Shown: positions 23,259 through 59,952 of the stretch, piece by piece
Position numbering within the stretch: the stretch's first letter is position 1
Layout: every line of letters starts with the position of its first letter
Assembly: GCA_019925095.2 (NCBI GenBank)
Contig: CM034392.1
Span: 21,062,387 to 21,126,386 of the forward strand
Direction of reading: 5' to 3'
From: Dendrolimus kikuchii
Taxonomy: Eukaryota > Arthropoda > Insecta > Lepidoptera > Lasiocampidae
DNA length: 64,000 nucleotides
Position numbers and translations under genes: made by a program
The notes under the pieces: generated by a model
Database searches by the model: none
Told to the model about the DNA's origin: nothing
Seen by the model: the letters and a program-made list of their open reading frames with translations, nothing else

Positions 23259-23607
23259 CGCGTGACGATGTGTTTCTGCTCACATCATATTCACATTGCT
23301 AGACGTGTCTCCGTACGTCGATGCGCTTCACTGTGATCTCCCTTTATCCCTAGGGAATATGAATTTCGCACGTTATAACGCGAATATTGTTATCTACTTC
23401 ATCGTTTTTCAAACATGACGAACACTGTGTCGAACATATTAGATTGTACGACAATTATATACGTAACGTTTATAAATTTCGGAAAAGTACCTATCTATAC
23501 GCCTACATGTCCATTATATTCTCATATACATGTACTGTAACAGTTCTCTACGTTGATCTAACTATACAGAATGAATTTTTCAAGTGGACCTACAGGACCA
23601 AATCCTA

Positions 23608-23638
23608 AACTATACAAAATAGTCGATTTTGTATAGTT
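23608..23638. repeat. Perfect 13-bp inverted repeat
   Basis: AACTATACAAAAT and ATTTTGTATAGTT are separated by 5 nt. No nearby gene gives it a role. Confidence 0.7.
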
Positions 23639-23639
23639 A

Positions 23640-24910
23640 GTTAGAATAGGCTGATTTTGTAAAAAAAAAACACGCTCTGTATTATTATACCAAATCATAG
23701 TATAATTTGTAAGCATAAATTTCTGTCGAGTTATCTCAAAAGGCAAACCAAGGGAAATGGTTCTTTTTGAACAAAATGCTCTATTTTCCATATATTTATT
23801 AAACCTCACCTCATTTTATTCAATATGGAAATGATGAAAATTATTCTATTTTTAATAGGTATTTATAAATTAATATTCGAAACGCACGTTATTTTACTCC
23901 AATCAACCAAATCAGTCAATGGGTAAATATTCAATGCGTTCAAATAAGGTGCGGTCAAATGACCGGCTCAATTTGATATTTAATTAATGTAAGGAAATTG
24001 AACATTTTGTTTAGAACAAACCCTATCCCTTGGTTTGCCGTTTGACATTCCGTCCTAGAAATTGATTCTTACAAGTTACACTATGATTTAGTATAATACA
24101 GGTGTTTATTTTTTCAACACCAGCCGATTCGATTCCTGACAAGGGTAATTGATTTTGCGATTTTAGTTTTCGTCAAATCGACTTCGATACTCCTTTGAGT
24201 GGTTATCGCTGTTTAGCATAGTTTAGGATTTAGTCTTTAAGGCTCCCTTGAAAAATTCACTTGTATACTGTTGACGTCAACCTAGTTGATCATCACCTAT
24301 ATATTTCTTTAATTTCACCGCACCTGGTATTATTTCATACCGCTTCTTATTGGCGCCCAACGCGAAGCGAAAGATCTCTCGCTGCATTGTCACTTTCACA
24401 TCATTTAGCATTAATCCCGCGTGCTGGTGTCCTCCGGAACCAAAATTAGCTACTCCTCCCAATCGAAAGAACATAGAACGATGGCGTTCAGTAAGACGAT
24501 CATAGACTAGAATCGCCTTTATATATCTCAGTATCAATTCTTTGACCTTATCACTGGGAGAAAATTTACATTTATAGTATGGAATTTATGTCAAATTACA
24601 TAAAAATAGAAAGGCAAAAGAATGATGATGATGAATGAGGATCAACCTTATTGAATCAATTCGGTTGATAGGCACAGAACTGAAAGGTCACGGCGGTATT
24701 TAGTGGCATTGAATTAATTAATTTTATGTCTATACGCATCAATTTGGTTGATTCATGCAAATTGATGGATAAAAATGATGTCTGATTTCGGCCTGAGACA
24801 TAAGAACCGCCTATACCCTTTCCAAGCATTTATTTTAATTTTGACAGCTCGATGACGGATCAATTAGTCTAATGCGTTACCGACTCGATTTGTTATAAAA
24901 GTAGACTTCA
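23640..24910. other. Unassigned DNA
   Basis: No gene supported. 24630-24720 shares a diverged inverted match with about 61900-61985 (both have ACCGCC-TATT and TCAGTTCTGTG-like segments), so it is probably an old repeat. Confidence 0.35.
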
Positions 24911-25127
24911 TCCTATTAATATTATAAACACGAAAGTTTGTAATAATGTATGGATGTATGTTTGTTACTCTTTCACGCAAAAACCACTGAATGGATTTTG
25001 ATGAAACTTTACAATAATATAGCTTATACATCAGAATAACACATAGGGTATAATTTATAAAGATATATTGTGAAATATCCAAAATGTAACGATTTTCCAT
25101 CACCACGCGAGTGAAACCGCGGGCTAG
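24911..25127 (+). mobile_element. Helitron-like element (TCCTATTAATATTATAAAC family)
   Basis: Starts TCCTATTAATATTATAAACA after an A and ends ACCGCGGGCTAG before a T, with a CGCG stem just before the end. About 217 bp, non-coding. It matches the nested element at 40547-41553 and serves as its uninterrupted reference. The 5' end resembles a very common lepidopteran Helitron consensus known to me. Confidence 0.78.
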
Positions 25128-27649
25128 TTTATAGATAAGTTTTAATAAATTTAACTTATCTATATGTTTTGCTAAAAATACTGTATAGTGTAAGAAATAT
25201 ACCCACATTTCAATGAAAATATTTTACATTTATTAAATAAACCATTTTTGTAATAAAGTATTTTTTTTATTTATCAAAGTAGATTTTTTTATTTCCTAAT
25301 CGATTACTTTTGTTTTATTTACGTATAGTGTCGATGGTTTAATAGTCTGTGCGTTACATGACTCACAGAAGATAACTATTACGTCACCCACAACAATAAA
25401 GTACGACAATTATGTCATTTGTTGTATGTGGGCTTTACTGTTAATAAATGTGCAACTTGATAGACGTGCAAACGTCAAAATTTAAATAAACCCTTGGAAA
25501 CAGTATACATGTCACATATGACATAGTGGCCAGTGCGGCGAAAGAAAAAGAAATAAGTAGCGACCGAATAGGTCGACATTAACACATACAATTACTATAA
25601 TTATTGGGAACATCTTTTTACCGAAACATTCAATAAAGAAACGAAGCGCAGCTCGCCAATTTATAAAGACATAAATATAAATCATTTTGGCAATATAGAT
25701 CGTTATTATGAGTAACGTCAACACACAAAGAATACTGCATTGCCCGTACACTACATCTTGCTTTAGTACGGCACGAACCAGAAACCAACCACTTTTCATA
25801 AATTAAAAAAGTCGACCCCCCGCCCTTAGAGCGTCACGCTTCGATAACGTTGAATAGAATCTTACTCCACTGTTTACCCTACCAACATTTTTATTCAAAA
25901 CTGTTGTTTCCCTAATAAAATTCAGCAATAAATTTGTTATCATTTAACTAAGTAGAATTATTTTATACTGTTATGGATTTGATTTTCCTCTTCACAAATT
26001 CAGCAGGCACCAAACGGCAGTTTCGCATGAAAAAGCGGAACGAATACGCATAATGTTTTCAAAGTGTATCTCCTTATTCGATAAACAATACGACGCTGAC
26101 GTTATCGTGGATTTTCCTGAACAGTAACACGAGGACGTGACAACGCTTATTGCACGTTTAAAACATTGATTGTCAGTATCGTGACGTCGAGTGTACGTGA
26201 TTTTGTCAAGTTGAAGTATCACGCGATAACGCGTGGTTATTACGTTTTATATGAAGTGTATGTTAAAACCGTATTTAACCAACCTAAAAAAACAGACACT
26301 TCTTTTGACAAAGAACATGTTAAGGTCGTGCTTTTAGCGTTGGACATTAATTTAGAATCCCACAATGACGTCAAAGTTTACCGAGCTCTCAAGCAAGAAT
26401 CTTGAACTAAGACAATACTATGCAAACTTAATGCAAGATCGCGTTGGTAAAATACTAGAACTTTGAGTAAACCAACTATTCGAGTAGTTATAGTCTGACC
26501 CAAACTATGGCCGCACTTAATAGCGGTTTGCTAAGCAATTGTTTTCCTTGCATAAACTGTAACTGCGCCGCTTTCTGTAGTTAATCTATATAGTGTATAG
26601 TAAACCATAAGGTTTAGCCCAGACTATTATACCGCCACTTAAGAGACCTGCATTAACAAGTCTGCATGCGATTCCCTCGAGTCCTTCACATTTATTTTCC
26701 TGATAGTTTTAATTTATAAAAGGATTATCCTTAAAGTTACACAATACACAACAAATATTAATGAAAATTACTCATATGTATTTCTAATAACTCGAAGCAC
26801 TGTAAATTTGTTTAGATAAAACATCGATGAGATAAGATATTAAAGATTGTATCATATTTTCATTTTCAAATTATTAACACGTTCAATGTTTTCAATACTG
26901 TTTTCAATTTTAAAGAGTACAACATGAAATATCCCCCGATTTTACAATTTAGTCTTTGTTGCCTAATAATATATTTCAAATATATCAATTTTGTGAAACA
27001 CTAAGTTATTTTTTGGGACATAACTTTATCTATTAAATCGTTAACTAAAAATCCATATAATAAGAAGAAAGATATTTTTATTTATACTATTTGTATGACT
27101 GTATATTCCAAATATGAAAATGCATGACTGACGAACATTTACATTATGACATGACTGTCGTACACAATGTGTTTCCCATGTGTTTCATGCAGGTGAAAAT
27201 ATGTATATTCCAACACGAGTCTAAACCAGCCGAAAAATAATGAAACACATGCGTAGTATCTTCACTTTTGAAAGGCTATAACTGCACACACGTCTGACTG
27301 TTTTCACTCGGGTTGTAATAATCCTTAGATTTGACCTAATCCATGACAAAGTAATACTTATTTAGTCTAAAACCAGATAAGAAACAAATATTTTATCCAT
27401 ATAGAAGTATTTTAAATTATTTTTCCAAACGGGTTATACAATGTTTAAATACACAAACATTATCGGAATATAGTATCGTGTGTAGTCAATAACGAGCCTG
27501 TAATGAGTAGTATCGACAAATTAATTACGCATTGAACGTGTCAATTTAAACATGAAATACAATACGGGGTTCGCACGCAGACTGCTCTATGCCCCTTTAA
27601 CACCCCATTTAAACGGGGAGGGGTTAATTTATTAGAGACATGATTGAGT
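25128..27649. other. Downstream flank of the ERK gene; 3' UTR not delimited
   Basis: Part of this is presumably the ERK 3' UTR, but no decisive poly(A) signal could be chosen. ORFs of 60-95 codons here show no domain or codon signal that I can recognise. Confidence 0.4.
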
Positions 27650-51219
<23,570 letters not shown>

Positions 51220-51236
51220 CTGCGAAATAAATACAC

Positions 51237-52529
51237 TTAATAAATCATCTCGCGCCGACGTATATTGTGCCTAGTTCGCCATCGGACCTGTTTACTATAA
51301 TAACACGAACAAGATATATTATAGAAAGACGATAAATTATAACACAATAAAGTTTTTCTTTCGAGTCATGTATCAGTTTCATTTTATATTTGTGCTCAAG
51401 CCACACGGGGCCCACACGCTTCCACGGCTTTGTGTTGGAATTATACTTATATGTAGGTACGGGTCTAAGTGAGTCTTTAAAGTAAACTCAGGTTTTTAAC
51501 TTAAAGGTACTGAGCATTGTGTACAAAGAAGATTATATTCATTTAATACGTGCCAGTCTAAGAGGAACAATATTATTCCATGTAAAATTAGAACTGATAA
51601 AGAAAATGCAGTATTTTCATTCAAACTTAACTCTTGATAATATTTGACTACTATCAGTCTTGGTGTTTCAGCGCCTTAAATAACCGTACCCTATTTAAAT
51701 CAGATGGGTTCAAATCCTGACAGAGAATATGCACCACTTTCGAATTTACTGATTTGAAATACATGCACATGTAGTTTATTGATGTGTGATACCGACCAGT
51801 CTGTCTTAAACAAGCGTCGCGGGTATACCTCCGTTCCTATGGAATGTGAAGGTCTATGCTGGTTTTTGTAATATATTTATGTGTATGATTTCTCATCGAA
51901 AAGTTATCATGATTATGTAGATTTTAAGAAATGCCACAAACTTAAATTCTATTTAATTGATGATATACATACGTGTATTCTAATATCTTTTAAAAATATA
52001 ATCGTATCTGTTATTCTGCGTATCGTATAATCTCAAATCAATTTATCGTTTCAAGTAATATTAGTGAAGGTGATAAATGAATCACAAGTATCGATATTTA
52101 TGGTAATAAACTATTATTTCAATAAATAAATCGAGAAATGAGCTATCTACAAAGTGTTTCGCTGAAATTCTCTAACCAAGCAGAAGAAATAGGGCGACAT
52201 GACGTATTAAGGAAATATGTACGTGAATACGTGACATGTGAGCGTTTATTATTCTTAATCGGAGAGAAATTCGGTTTCGAAATAACGAAAATAAATATAA
52301 ATAACATGTTTACGAAAACTATAAATTGTAGTGGCATGTGTAGTAATATGGAATGTAACTCATGTATGTATTATTAGATTTATTACAATCGAGACGCTAC
52401 AGACATGTACAGTTATTTGAAATGGCTGTAACAAATTTTAATTTCTATCGACAGAAGTCTCTATGGCCGGTAAATATTTAGCTTAACTTTTGAAAGAAAG
52501 ATATACAATATTTTCTCAAGTTTTCGTGA
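51237..52529. other. ERK first intron side, mostly unassigned
   Basis: 51700-51850 is a diverged family A SINE (GGGTTCAAATCCTGACAG, AAGCGTCGCGGGTATACC). No glycine-loop exon is seen. A 79-codon ORF at 52138-52377 has no recognisable domain. Confidence 0.4.
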
Positions 52530-52655
52530 CTAGTATAGTACATAATAAAACTACGTTTTAACGGTTTTGATTTAAGTTTCCGTGATCACGGCTGCTGAAA
52601 AGTTGCTTAGGCCACTTTTCACTATTCACGCCGGAATAATAAAATTCAAAAAAAT
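52530..52655. repeat. MITE-like repeat, family M (rearranged fragment)
   Basis: AACTACGTTTTAACGGTTTT and CCGTGATCACGGCTGCTGAA match 14080-14302, but the order is altered, with an inverted piece (TAGGCCACTTTTCA). Confidence 0.55.
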
Positions 52656-53034
52656 TATATTTGTATGTATAAAAATGGCTTTGGGACGCGGATGTTAAAT
52701 CCAGCGTGGAAAGAGAAAAGCCTGGCTGGATTATGTTGCTTCTTTGCAACAGAATGACAGTATGAAAGAGATGAAGAAAAGCGCGAAAGTATAAAATTTA
52801 TCGCCTGGGAAAGAAGTCTCGGGGTTGTTCGTCACATGGGAAGGCCAACACGTAGAGACCCCTTGACAAATTTAATGTAAATGGGGCGTGACACGTATTA
52901 TACATAATAAATTATGTATAATAGGTGAATTATTATTAATCCAAATCCCATTTCTCCTGTATAATCCCCCTATCCTTATCCTCTTCATCCCATCCTAAAG
53001 CTGATAGATAGATACCACGGTAACATCATACATT

Positions 53035-53218
53035 TTATTTATTTATTGCATGAGTTCAGCAGACAGGCAGACGGCCCACCCGATGGCAAGTGATTACCAT
53101 CGCCTATGAACATTTATAACACCAAAACTACTTACTACAAACGCGCTGCTGCTCTCTTAAAAGATACTAGAACCTGGTCAGTAATGCCGGAACAGAGCTC
53201 AAGGTTGTTATGGCGGTT
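53035..53218 (-). mobile_element. SINE-like element, family P, 5'-truncated
   Basis: From TTTATTGCATGAGTTCAGCA to CAAGGTTGTTATGGCGG; the 5' half is missing, as expected of incomplete reverse transcription. Confidence 0.75.
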
Positions 53219-53424
53219 TAATTTTTTTATTTAATTTAACAGAAAAATTAATAATAACTATTAAACCAAATAAATTGATAAGGCATTTGGCGGTTAACGT
53301 TTTCATTATTTGGATATGGAACTATAAAAAAATATTAATCGGAAACAGCCTATATCCAAAAATCTACTCAATCGTTCAAAAAAGCATGGTTTTAATTCAC
53401 ACAATTTTCTAATCTATAGTTTAC

Positions 53425-53640
53425 TAGCTGTCCCGGCAGACGTTGTCCTGCCCTGAAGAAATAAAATTTAGAACCCGATTGCAGCGCCACCTACCGGGTC
53501 CAATTGTGAATGTATACCATTCTCGAATCCACCTGAACACACACAAAAATTTCATCGAAATCGGTTCACACATTTGGGAGGAGTTCAATCACATACACAC
53601 GCACAGAATAATTTTGTTTATAAATATGAGTTATAATAAA
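53425..53640 (-). mobile_element. Helitron-like element (GACAGCTAG family)
   Basis: The minus-strand 3' end has GGCAGGACAACGTCTGCC, a stem-loop, then GGGACAGCTAG. The body has GGCGCTGCAATCGGG and GATTTCGATGAAATTTTTG. The 5' end is approximate. Confidence 0.6.
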
Positions 53641-54254
53641 TAATACTTGTACATATACAGATAAAAGATACGTGCCTAAACATTATATAGGTAAACTAAG
53701 AGACAATATTTTTTTTATATTTCAAAAAAAAGCAGCGCAGTAAACTTTGGTAGCAAAAGGTATATTTTATTTTTTTGCCTCGTTAGTTATAAAGTCCTAT
53801 GTTACATATATACAAATTTAATAAGGTGTTTTACCTAAAACTTTACTGTTTCTTGTTACTAAGTTCACTACAATAACAAAGAAACTAAGTCCATATACAG
53901 CGCGTTCCTTTAGTACACTTTAGTTTAGTTCCTTACAATGCCGAAAATGCTCCGTCAGCCGTTCCCCCTGGCGAATGCGATCGTTGAGGTCGTGGCGAAA
54001 ACGTCACTAATGGCGTCATAATTTTTGATCATGCAACGCTCACAACGAGCCATGTCAAGGGGTGGGTCGAATAACCGTTCCACTAGAGTTTATGGTTGTA
54101 ACACCCGCAAGCAAGTGGAACGGGAAAAATCGCGATCGTGAACGTGGTCGTTGTGAGCCCCTTCTGGAACATAGCCATAGTCTACACAACTGCGCAGCGA
54201 AACAGAGGAGAGTCGCAACCAACCTGATTTGAAGTAATACAATGATTGTTGTTA

Positions 54255-54615
54255 TGATGTTATTTATTGGCGATTGCAGCGCCATTTATTTTGCTAATCT
54301 GTTTTGTTTATTCCATGGAAATGACGTAATTTGTCGGGATAAAAATTAAAATGTATCCTAAATGTTAACTCGGGTTATAAGGCAGCACTATGTCAAGCCG
54401 CAATCATATACGTTCAGTAGTTTATAAAAATACGATCGCAGCGCCATCTTTTTCGCTATTTTCTTCTATCCCACGGAAACGACGTCATTTATCGGGATAA
54501 AAAGTATCCTAAGTTACGCACTGGGATATAAGCTTGCTCTATGTCAAGTTTCATTTAAATCACTTCAGTAGTTTTAGGTGATGCTCTAACAGACCACAGA
54601 CAGACAGACAAAAAT
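54255..54615. repeat. Two diverged 161-bp direct repeats
   Basis: GCAGCGCCAT starts at 54277 and 54438, each followed by CGGGATAAAA, GGGTTATAAG or GGGATATAAG, CTATGTCAAG and TTCAGTAGTTT. A CAGACAGACAGAC run follows. Probably the interior of a Helitron-like or LINE element. Confidence 0.7.
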
Positions 54616-54639
54616 TCTGAAAATTGTATTTTCGAAATT

Positions 54640-55730
54640 TCCTAGTCTGAATTATGTCCCCTGATTCTTTTCACATTTTTAAACGCATTGTATAAACTCG
54701 AACCATTTATAGACTTATTATAATAAAGATAGATTAATTTATATTCATTTCATTGAAAACATGGAATTTTCCAGTCAATTAGAGTGAAAAGGGACTTAAT
54801 TCAAAAAGTTAATTCCAAGTAACATTGAAAACTCACAAGAGCATGACTTAGGTGTATACACTTTTCTTGAGGCAAAAATTTAATTAAGTTACCTTATTTT
54901 TAGTAGAAAATTTATTGTTTGTAGAGATTTTACAAATGCTTTGAGATTAAAGATTGTTTATTAAAAAAAAGAAGTAAACCTTTGACCTTGATAACGGTTT
55001 ATATTAACTAAATAACGCGGATAGCTTTATTAGTATACAAGCATAGAATTAATACGCTTAAAACCCGAGTAGGTGCCAGTAAAGTGGTTTTTAGGTAGGA
55101 CCTAAAAGACTCATTTGCTTGTCGACGCGTCGGTTCCGTCAGTCCGCAAGATAAAGTTCAGCTCCAATTCCCGATTTATTTACTTGCAACATTATTTGTG
55201 CCTTTGTGTGCCTGTGAGCATAAATAATTACATGGCGCTCATGCACATATGCATTGGTTTTGTGCTTCAACTCTGAACGTAATTTTGTAGGAAACTACCT
55301 CTTTAAGTATTATAACTCTGAGTATACAAGCAAGAAAATAATAGTACCGAAATTTCTTTAATAATTTCATATGTTCATAACATATAATAGAAATAATAAG
55401 AACCTAAACCTTAGATATTTATGATACAGAATTTTACCTTTTGTTGACAATATGCACATAGTAATTCTAACAATATAAACATTCAAATAAATATGTAATA
55501 AACTAATATTAATTTAGGCGTAAAATAAAATAAATAGACATAAATGTAAACGATAAAAACAAGTTAAAATACATGTAATAGAAATAAGGTAGAAATATGA
55601 TTAGATATTATATTACAACGTAAGAGTTATTAAAAATGAAAGAGAAAAGAAAAATAAAAGAAACACCCCTTATTTTCCCATAAAAGTAAAATAAAAAAGA
55701 ATTCAATATTTTTTTTAACAAAAATAAAAC
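54640..55730. other. Unassigned AT-rich DNA
   Basis: No gene or recognised repeat; very A-rich from 55480 to 55730. Confidence 0.4.
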
Positions 55731-56815
55731 CGATTTCACACAAAAAAATATATTTAACATACTTCTTTCTACAATAACTCGAAGTCGGTGCCAATTGAAA
55801 CATAAAAGATCAATAACATAACAAATAAATAAACAACAAATTTAAAAATATAGTAATTTGGATGTTCTACTTGACACCGACTTCGAGGTGTTGTAGAAAG
55901 AAGTCGGTTAAATATTTATTTTTTTGGTTTTTAGTGTGAAGTCGGTTTTAAACACCTGTAGAAATTGTACTATTGGCACAACATTATACAAAGCCATATC
56001 ACTCTTCGGTGTACATGCTCTTCAACAAGGGTTGCTCTCAATTTCTTTGCGATCCACTAATCAAATCCTGACTTGGTGACTATGGGACCATCTCTCGAGT
56101 TAAAAAAAAAAACAATTTATTAATCGGTCCACAATTGACGGAGAAATCGCGTAACATGCCTACAAAAAATTAAGCGTCTGTAGAAAGTGTAATACTAGCA
56201 CACGTATACAAGCTTTTTTTGAAAAAATGTACGCTCTCGGCGTTATTTTAATAAGGGTTATTCTTGATTTCTCTGGGATCCACTCATCAGATCCTGCCTT
56301 GGTGACCATGGAACCGCCTCGGGCGCATACACACTTACGAATAAAGAAAAAACATCTAAATCAACTACTAAAAAATTAAGCGCCTGTAGACAATGTAATA
56401 GCTACATGCATATACAAGCTTTTTCCCAAGAAGTTACGCGAACGGTGTTCTTTAATAAGGATTATGCTCGATATCGCTGGGATCCGATCCACTCATCAGA
56501 TCCTGACATGGTGACCATGGGACTACCTTGGGAGTATACACCTACGAGTAAAGAAAATCAATTGAAAATCGGTTTACAATTGCCGGAGATATCCTGTTAT
56601 GAAGATGTTGGTTAAAAGTTTCGTAAGTTTCTCTAATTCCTCGGAATCCACACAATCAGATCCTAATATGGTGACAATCGGACCAATTGGGGAGTATATA
56701 ACCTTTCGATTAAAAGAAAATTTCGTAAATCGGTCCACAATTGACGGAGAAAAGGAGTAACGAACATACAGACGAATTGAGAACCTCCTCCTTTCTGAAG
56801 TCGGTTAAAATTTGA
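55731..56815. mobile_element. Element with a long hairpin end and four irregular tandem units
   Basis: Left: ACTTCTTTCTACAATAACTC and GAAGTCGGTG, inverted at 55875-55950 (GAGGTGTTGTAGAAAGAAGT). Then four related units marked by GATCCACTCATCAGATCCTG at 56051, 56278, 56486 and about 56645, spaced 227, 208 and 159 bp. The right end has TTTCTGAAGTCGGTTAAAA, the same motif as at the left. Non-coding; a 69-codon ORF at 56406 is incidental. Confidence 0.7.
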
Positions 56816-57232
56816 GGTTTTTTTAATAAAAAAAATCTATGAATCATTTGTATAAATAACTCTACACATATAAATTAAATTAACGTGATGTTGCATTGTT
56901 TACATGTAAATGTTAGCACAACTCTGTGAATACTTGCAAAATGATTTGAATTTTTGATTACCACTGCATTATTTAGCATTGTTATAGCATTTTAAAGTAG
57001 GTAATAATTCACTTAGTTAGAAAAGAGTCACGTATTAAATATTTACATACATGTTCAGGTTTGAGTACGATGATGATTAATGTTCTCCTTCCTCGCACCT
57101 AGAAGCTTACTCGCGTAAGGTGTGTACGTAAGCCTTTAAATTCCCATTTACACGTACCAAATAGAAGTAAATTTTAACTTAATATGAAGTTGACTTAAAA
57201 TTTAGTTGTATATATTTTTCTACTTATTGTAA

Positions 57233-57557
57233 GTTTTTTATTTTTTTATTGCAGGAGACCAGCAGACAGCCAGACGGCCCACTTGATGGAAAGCGGTTAC
57301 CATCGCCTATGGACATTTGCAACACCAAAGTTGCTATAAATGCGCTGCTGCTCTCTTAAGGGAGACTGGAACCTGATCTCTAATGCCGGAACACAACTCA
57401 AGGTTGTTATGAAGACATACTGTAGACCAGGGGTGGTAGCCATCCAGTCGGGCAAATGCCCTACCACCTGGCTGTGGGTTGTTAAGTCGCCTCTTAGGTC
57501 AGGCCGCCCGGCCGCAGGAAATTGTATTCTTTCTCCGTTCCTGCACGAATAGAAGTA
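57233..57557 (-). mobile_element. SINE-like element, family P, full length
   Basis: Between a duplication ATTGTAA (57226-57232, 57558-57564). The A-tail complement runs TTTTTTATTTTTTTATTGCA and the 5' end is TTCTTTCTCCGTTCCTGCAC. A 70-codon ORF across it is not conserved in other copies. Confidence 0.87.
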
Positions 57558-57564
57558 ATTGTAA

Positions 57565-58839
57565 ATCAGGCATAAGGCTAAGCGCGTAGTAGGTAGGTAC
57601 TACGATTTATTATTATCGAAGAAAGGACGAGAAAAATTACAGGTGTAAATAAGGCTGGGCTTAAACTTGATATGGTTGACGATGGGGTAGGAAAATTATA
57701 TTGACAAAAAAACTTGAAGATACTTGGATTTTAATTTTTAAGAAATACGAATTTTGATAGGGCGTTCCACAGCTCGTATATTGCAGGAAAAGAAGGTGGA
57801 GGCAAAAATTTTGTTCGCATTAAGTGGTATTTCCACTGCAATTTCGCATTTCATTCCAGCATTGTATTGCAGTGCATATAGATCCAGTAGATTCCAAGAG
57901 AAATGATTGTGACATAAAAATTAAGTCTGACAATAAGACGAACAGATATAACGAATCCATTAAAATAACATAAAAGTTACACGAGAGGTGATAGTGACCT
58001 ATTTAGGCATGAGATAGTTTGGCGCACAAGCATGATGAAGGCGCTAATAGTTCGAGTGCCTAAATAGGTTTTTCACTCGAGGTTAACATACTGCTTTTCA
58101 TTTCCAATATGAGGAAAGTAAATAAAAACCGATTAGTTAAACAAACAACTACTTCTCTAATCAAATCAGGCATTAATCAATAAATCCATAACTAAATCTG
58201 ATGAAGTCATACGTATGAAACGTCAAGTAAATTTCTTTTTCTGTGGCATTCATTCTACAAGTCAGTATTTTTAGTGACTGATGGTAGTAAATATTTTACT
58301 CATATTTATGAAAATTAAATAACATTTTATTGAAAAGTAATTTATAAGTATAAAAATTAAATGATGATATAACATTATTGATATTTTTTTTATTGTAATT
58401 TATGCCGCGATTTAACAGTGGCTGTAAAAAAAGTTGGGATATGAATTGCATGTATTATCTATGGTTCGTAGTTTTTTAATTTTTTGACAGCAAGGAAAAT
58501 CGTTTCCCAGGGACGAAAGTACAGTTTTGATCCCTGTATAGAAAATAAAAAAGTATATTTGCAGCCTACGTGAACAAAAGCGTGAAGAACTTTGAGTGCG
58601 TAAACTTATGTATACTTTGGTTTTTATAAAATGATAAATTTTTTGGTAAAATTTTAGTTATATTATTTCTTTAGATGATTAATATAAAATATTTATTATT
58701 GTAAAATCAAACCTTAGATGTGTCTTAAGTTGTTAATAAATAATGTTAATTAATTGCAAAAATCCTTGTAATGTACGAAAATGGTCTTCCAAAGATAAAC
58801 AGTGTATAGTATACACGTGATTCGGGTCGGTATGTCAGG
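57565..58839. other. Unassigned AT-rich DNA
   Basis: No gene or recognised repeat. Confidence 0.4.
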
Positions 58840-59330
58840 AACGACGTTATCGCTCGCGATGTGAGCATACCCAGTGTTGAGGAGTTTGTGGTGATGATGG
58901 CGCGGCGAATGTTTGACCGCGCCGACAACGGCGGCCACAGGTCACTGCACGGGATTGCCCCACTACACGCACGGCCACCAGACCATTAACGCACCTAGCT
59001 GTCGACTCCTCGTGATCTCATACGCTCACCTAACCAGGGCGATGTCATGAGGTCGCGAAATTCACAAAGCCACTGACAAGCTACCAGAAGCTACAGATGG
59101 CCACCTAAAGCCCGCGAAGGCCATCGGACGCCGCAAATTGGCCAACGTAAGCTGCTGCAAAGCCATCGCCAAGCGGACAACGCTCTATCAGCTCCAAACT
59201 TAGTTACCGCTGGCTAGTTGCTCAATGAGTTGCAGCCGGGGTAAAGAGGTAAAACCTCGAGGCCCCAATCTCCTCATTCTGATAAAGAGGAATAAGACCC
59301 TGGAGAAACATATGGTTTAAGTATGTGTGG
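58840..59330. other. GC-rich island of unknown nature
   Basis: Clearly richer in G+C than its surroundings, for example GCGGCGAATGTTTGACCGCG and GCCGACAACGGCGGCCACAG. The plus strand is open from about 58917 to the TGA after ATGTCA near 59050 but shows no recognisable domain. It could be the 3' part of an old LINE; 59240-59320 (CCTCGAGGCCCCAATCTCCT) reads like such a tail. No kinase N-terminus was found. Confidence 0.4.
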
Positions 59331-59375
59331 ATAATAGTAATATATGCTGGAAACTGAAATCATGGAATTCGTTTT

Positions 59376-59625
59376 TTTTTTAATCGGCAGACAAACACAC
59401 ATATTGTATATCTCCAAATTAAGCAAGTAACGCTTGTGTTATGGGTAATATACAACAGACTACTCTGGGGCCGATCCCAGACACCCAGACCATAGTAAAT
59501 AACGGAGAAAATACGTTTCCGAAATTACCTATACCAGGAATCGAACCCGGAGCCTCTGCGTTGCAGTGAGGTACGCCGGCAAAGGCTTAGCCCGCTCAAC
59601 CACAGAGGCCGTCAAATTAGTACGG
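59376..59625 (-). mobile_element. tRNA-derived SINE, family B, best copy
   Basis: The minus strand has a tRNA-like head (GGTTGAGCGGGCTAAGCC, then GGGTTCGATTCC), a body with GGTCTGGGTGTCTGGGATCG, and a 3' end CAATATGTGTGTTTGTCTGC. Plus-strand boxes read GAATCGAACCCGG and GGCTTAGCCCGCTC. Confidence 0.85.
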
Positions 59626-59652
59626 ATACAGGAGGAATAGTTTTTTTAAGTT

Positions 59653-59952
59653 TTTATTGCAGGAGTTCAGCAGAGAGGCAGACGGCCCACTTGATGGAAA
59701 GCTGTTACCATCGCCTATAGACATTTGCAACACCAAAGGTGCTACAAATGTGCTGCTGTTATCTTAAGGGGTACTGGAACCTGGCCATTAATGCCGGTAT
59801 ACAACTCAAGGTTGTTATGGCGGCATACTCCAGGGATGATAGCCATCCAGATGGGTAAATACCCAACCACCTGGCTGTGGGTTATTTTTGTCGCCTCTTA
59901 CGACAGGCCACTCGGTGGCAAGAAATTGTATTCTTTCTCCGTTCCTGCACAC
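59653..59952 (-). mobile_element. SINE-like element, family P
   Basis: From TTTTTATTGCAGGAGTTCAG to TTCTCCGTTCCTGCACA, about 300 bp, moderately diverged. It begins about 28 bp after the family B SINE. Confidence 0.83.

Noticed and set aside
24277..24537. 86-codon minus-strand ORF
   Set aside because: Overlaps a plus-strand ORF of similar length and shows no family resemblance.
26166..26405. 79-codon ORF as a host gene
   Set aside because: No domain, no splice context, and codon content not different from surrounding non-coding DNA.
27627..27633. Poly(A) signal of the ERK gene
   Set aside because: An AATAAA on the minus strand 17-22 nt after the stop would leave almost no 3' UTR; kept as a possibility but not called.
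52138..52377. 79-codon ORF as a host gene
   Set aside because: Isolated, no recognisable motif, overlaps an equally long antisense ORF.
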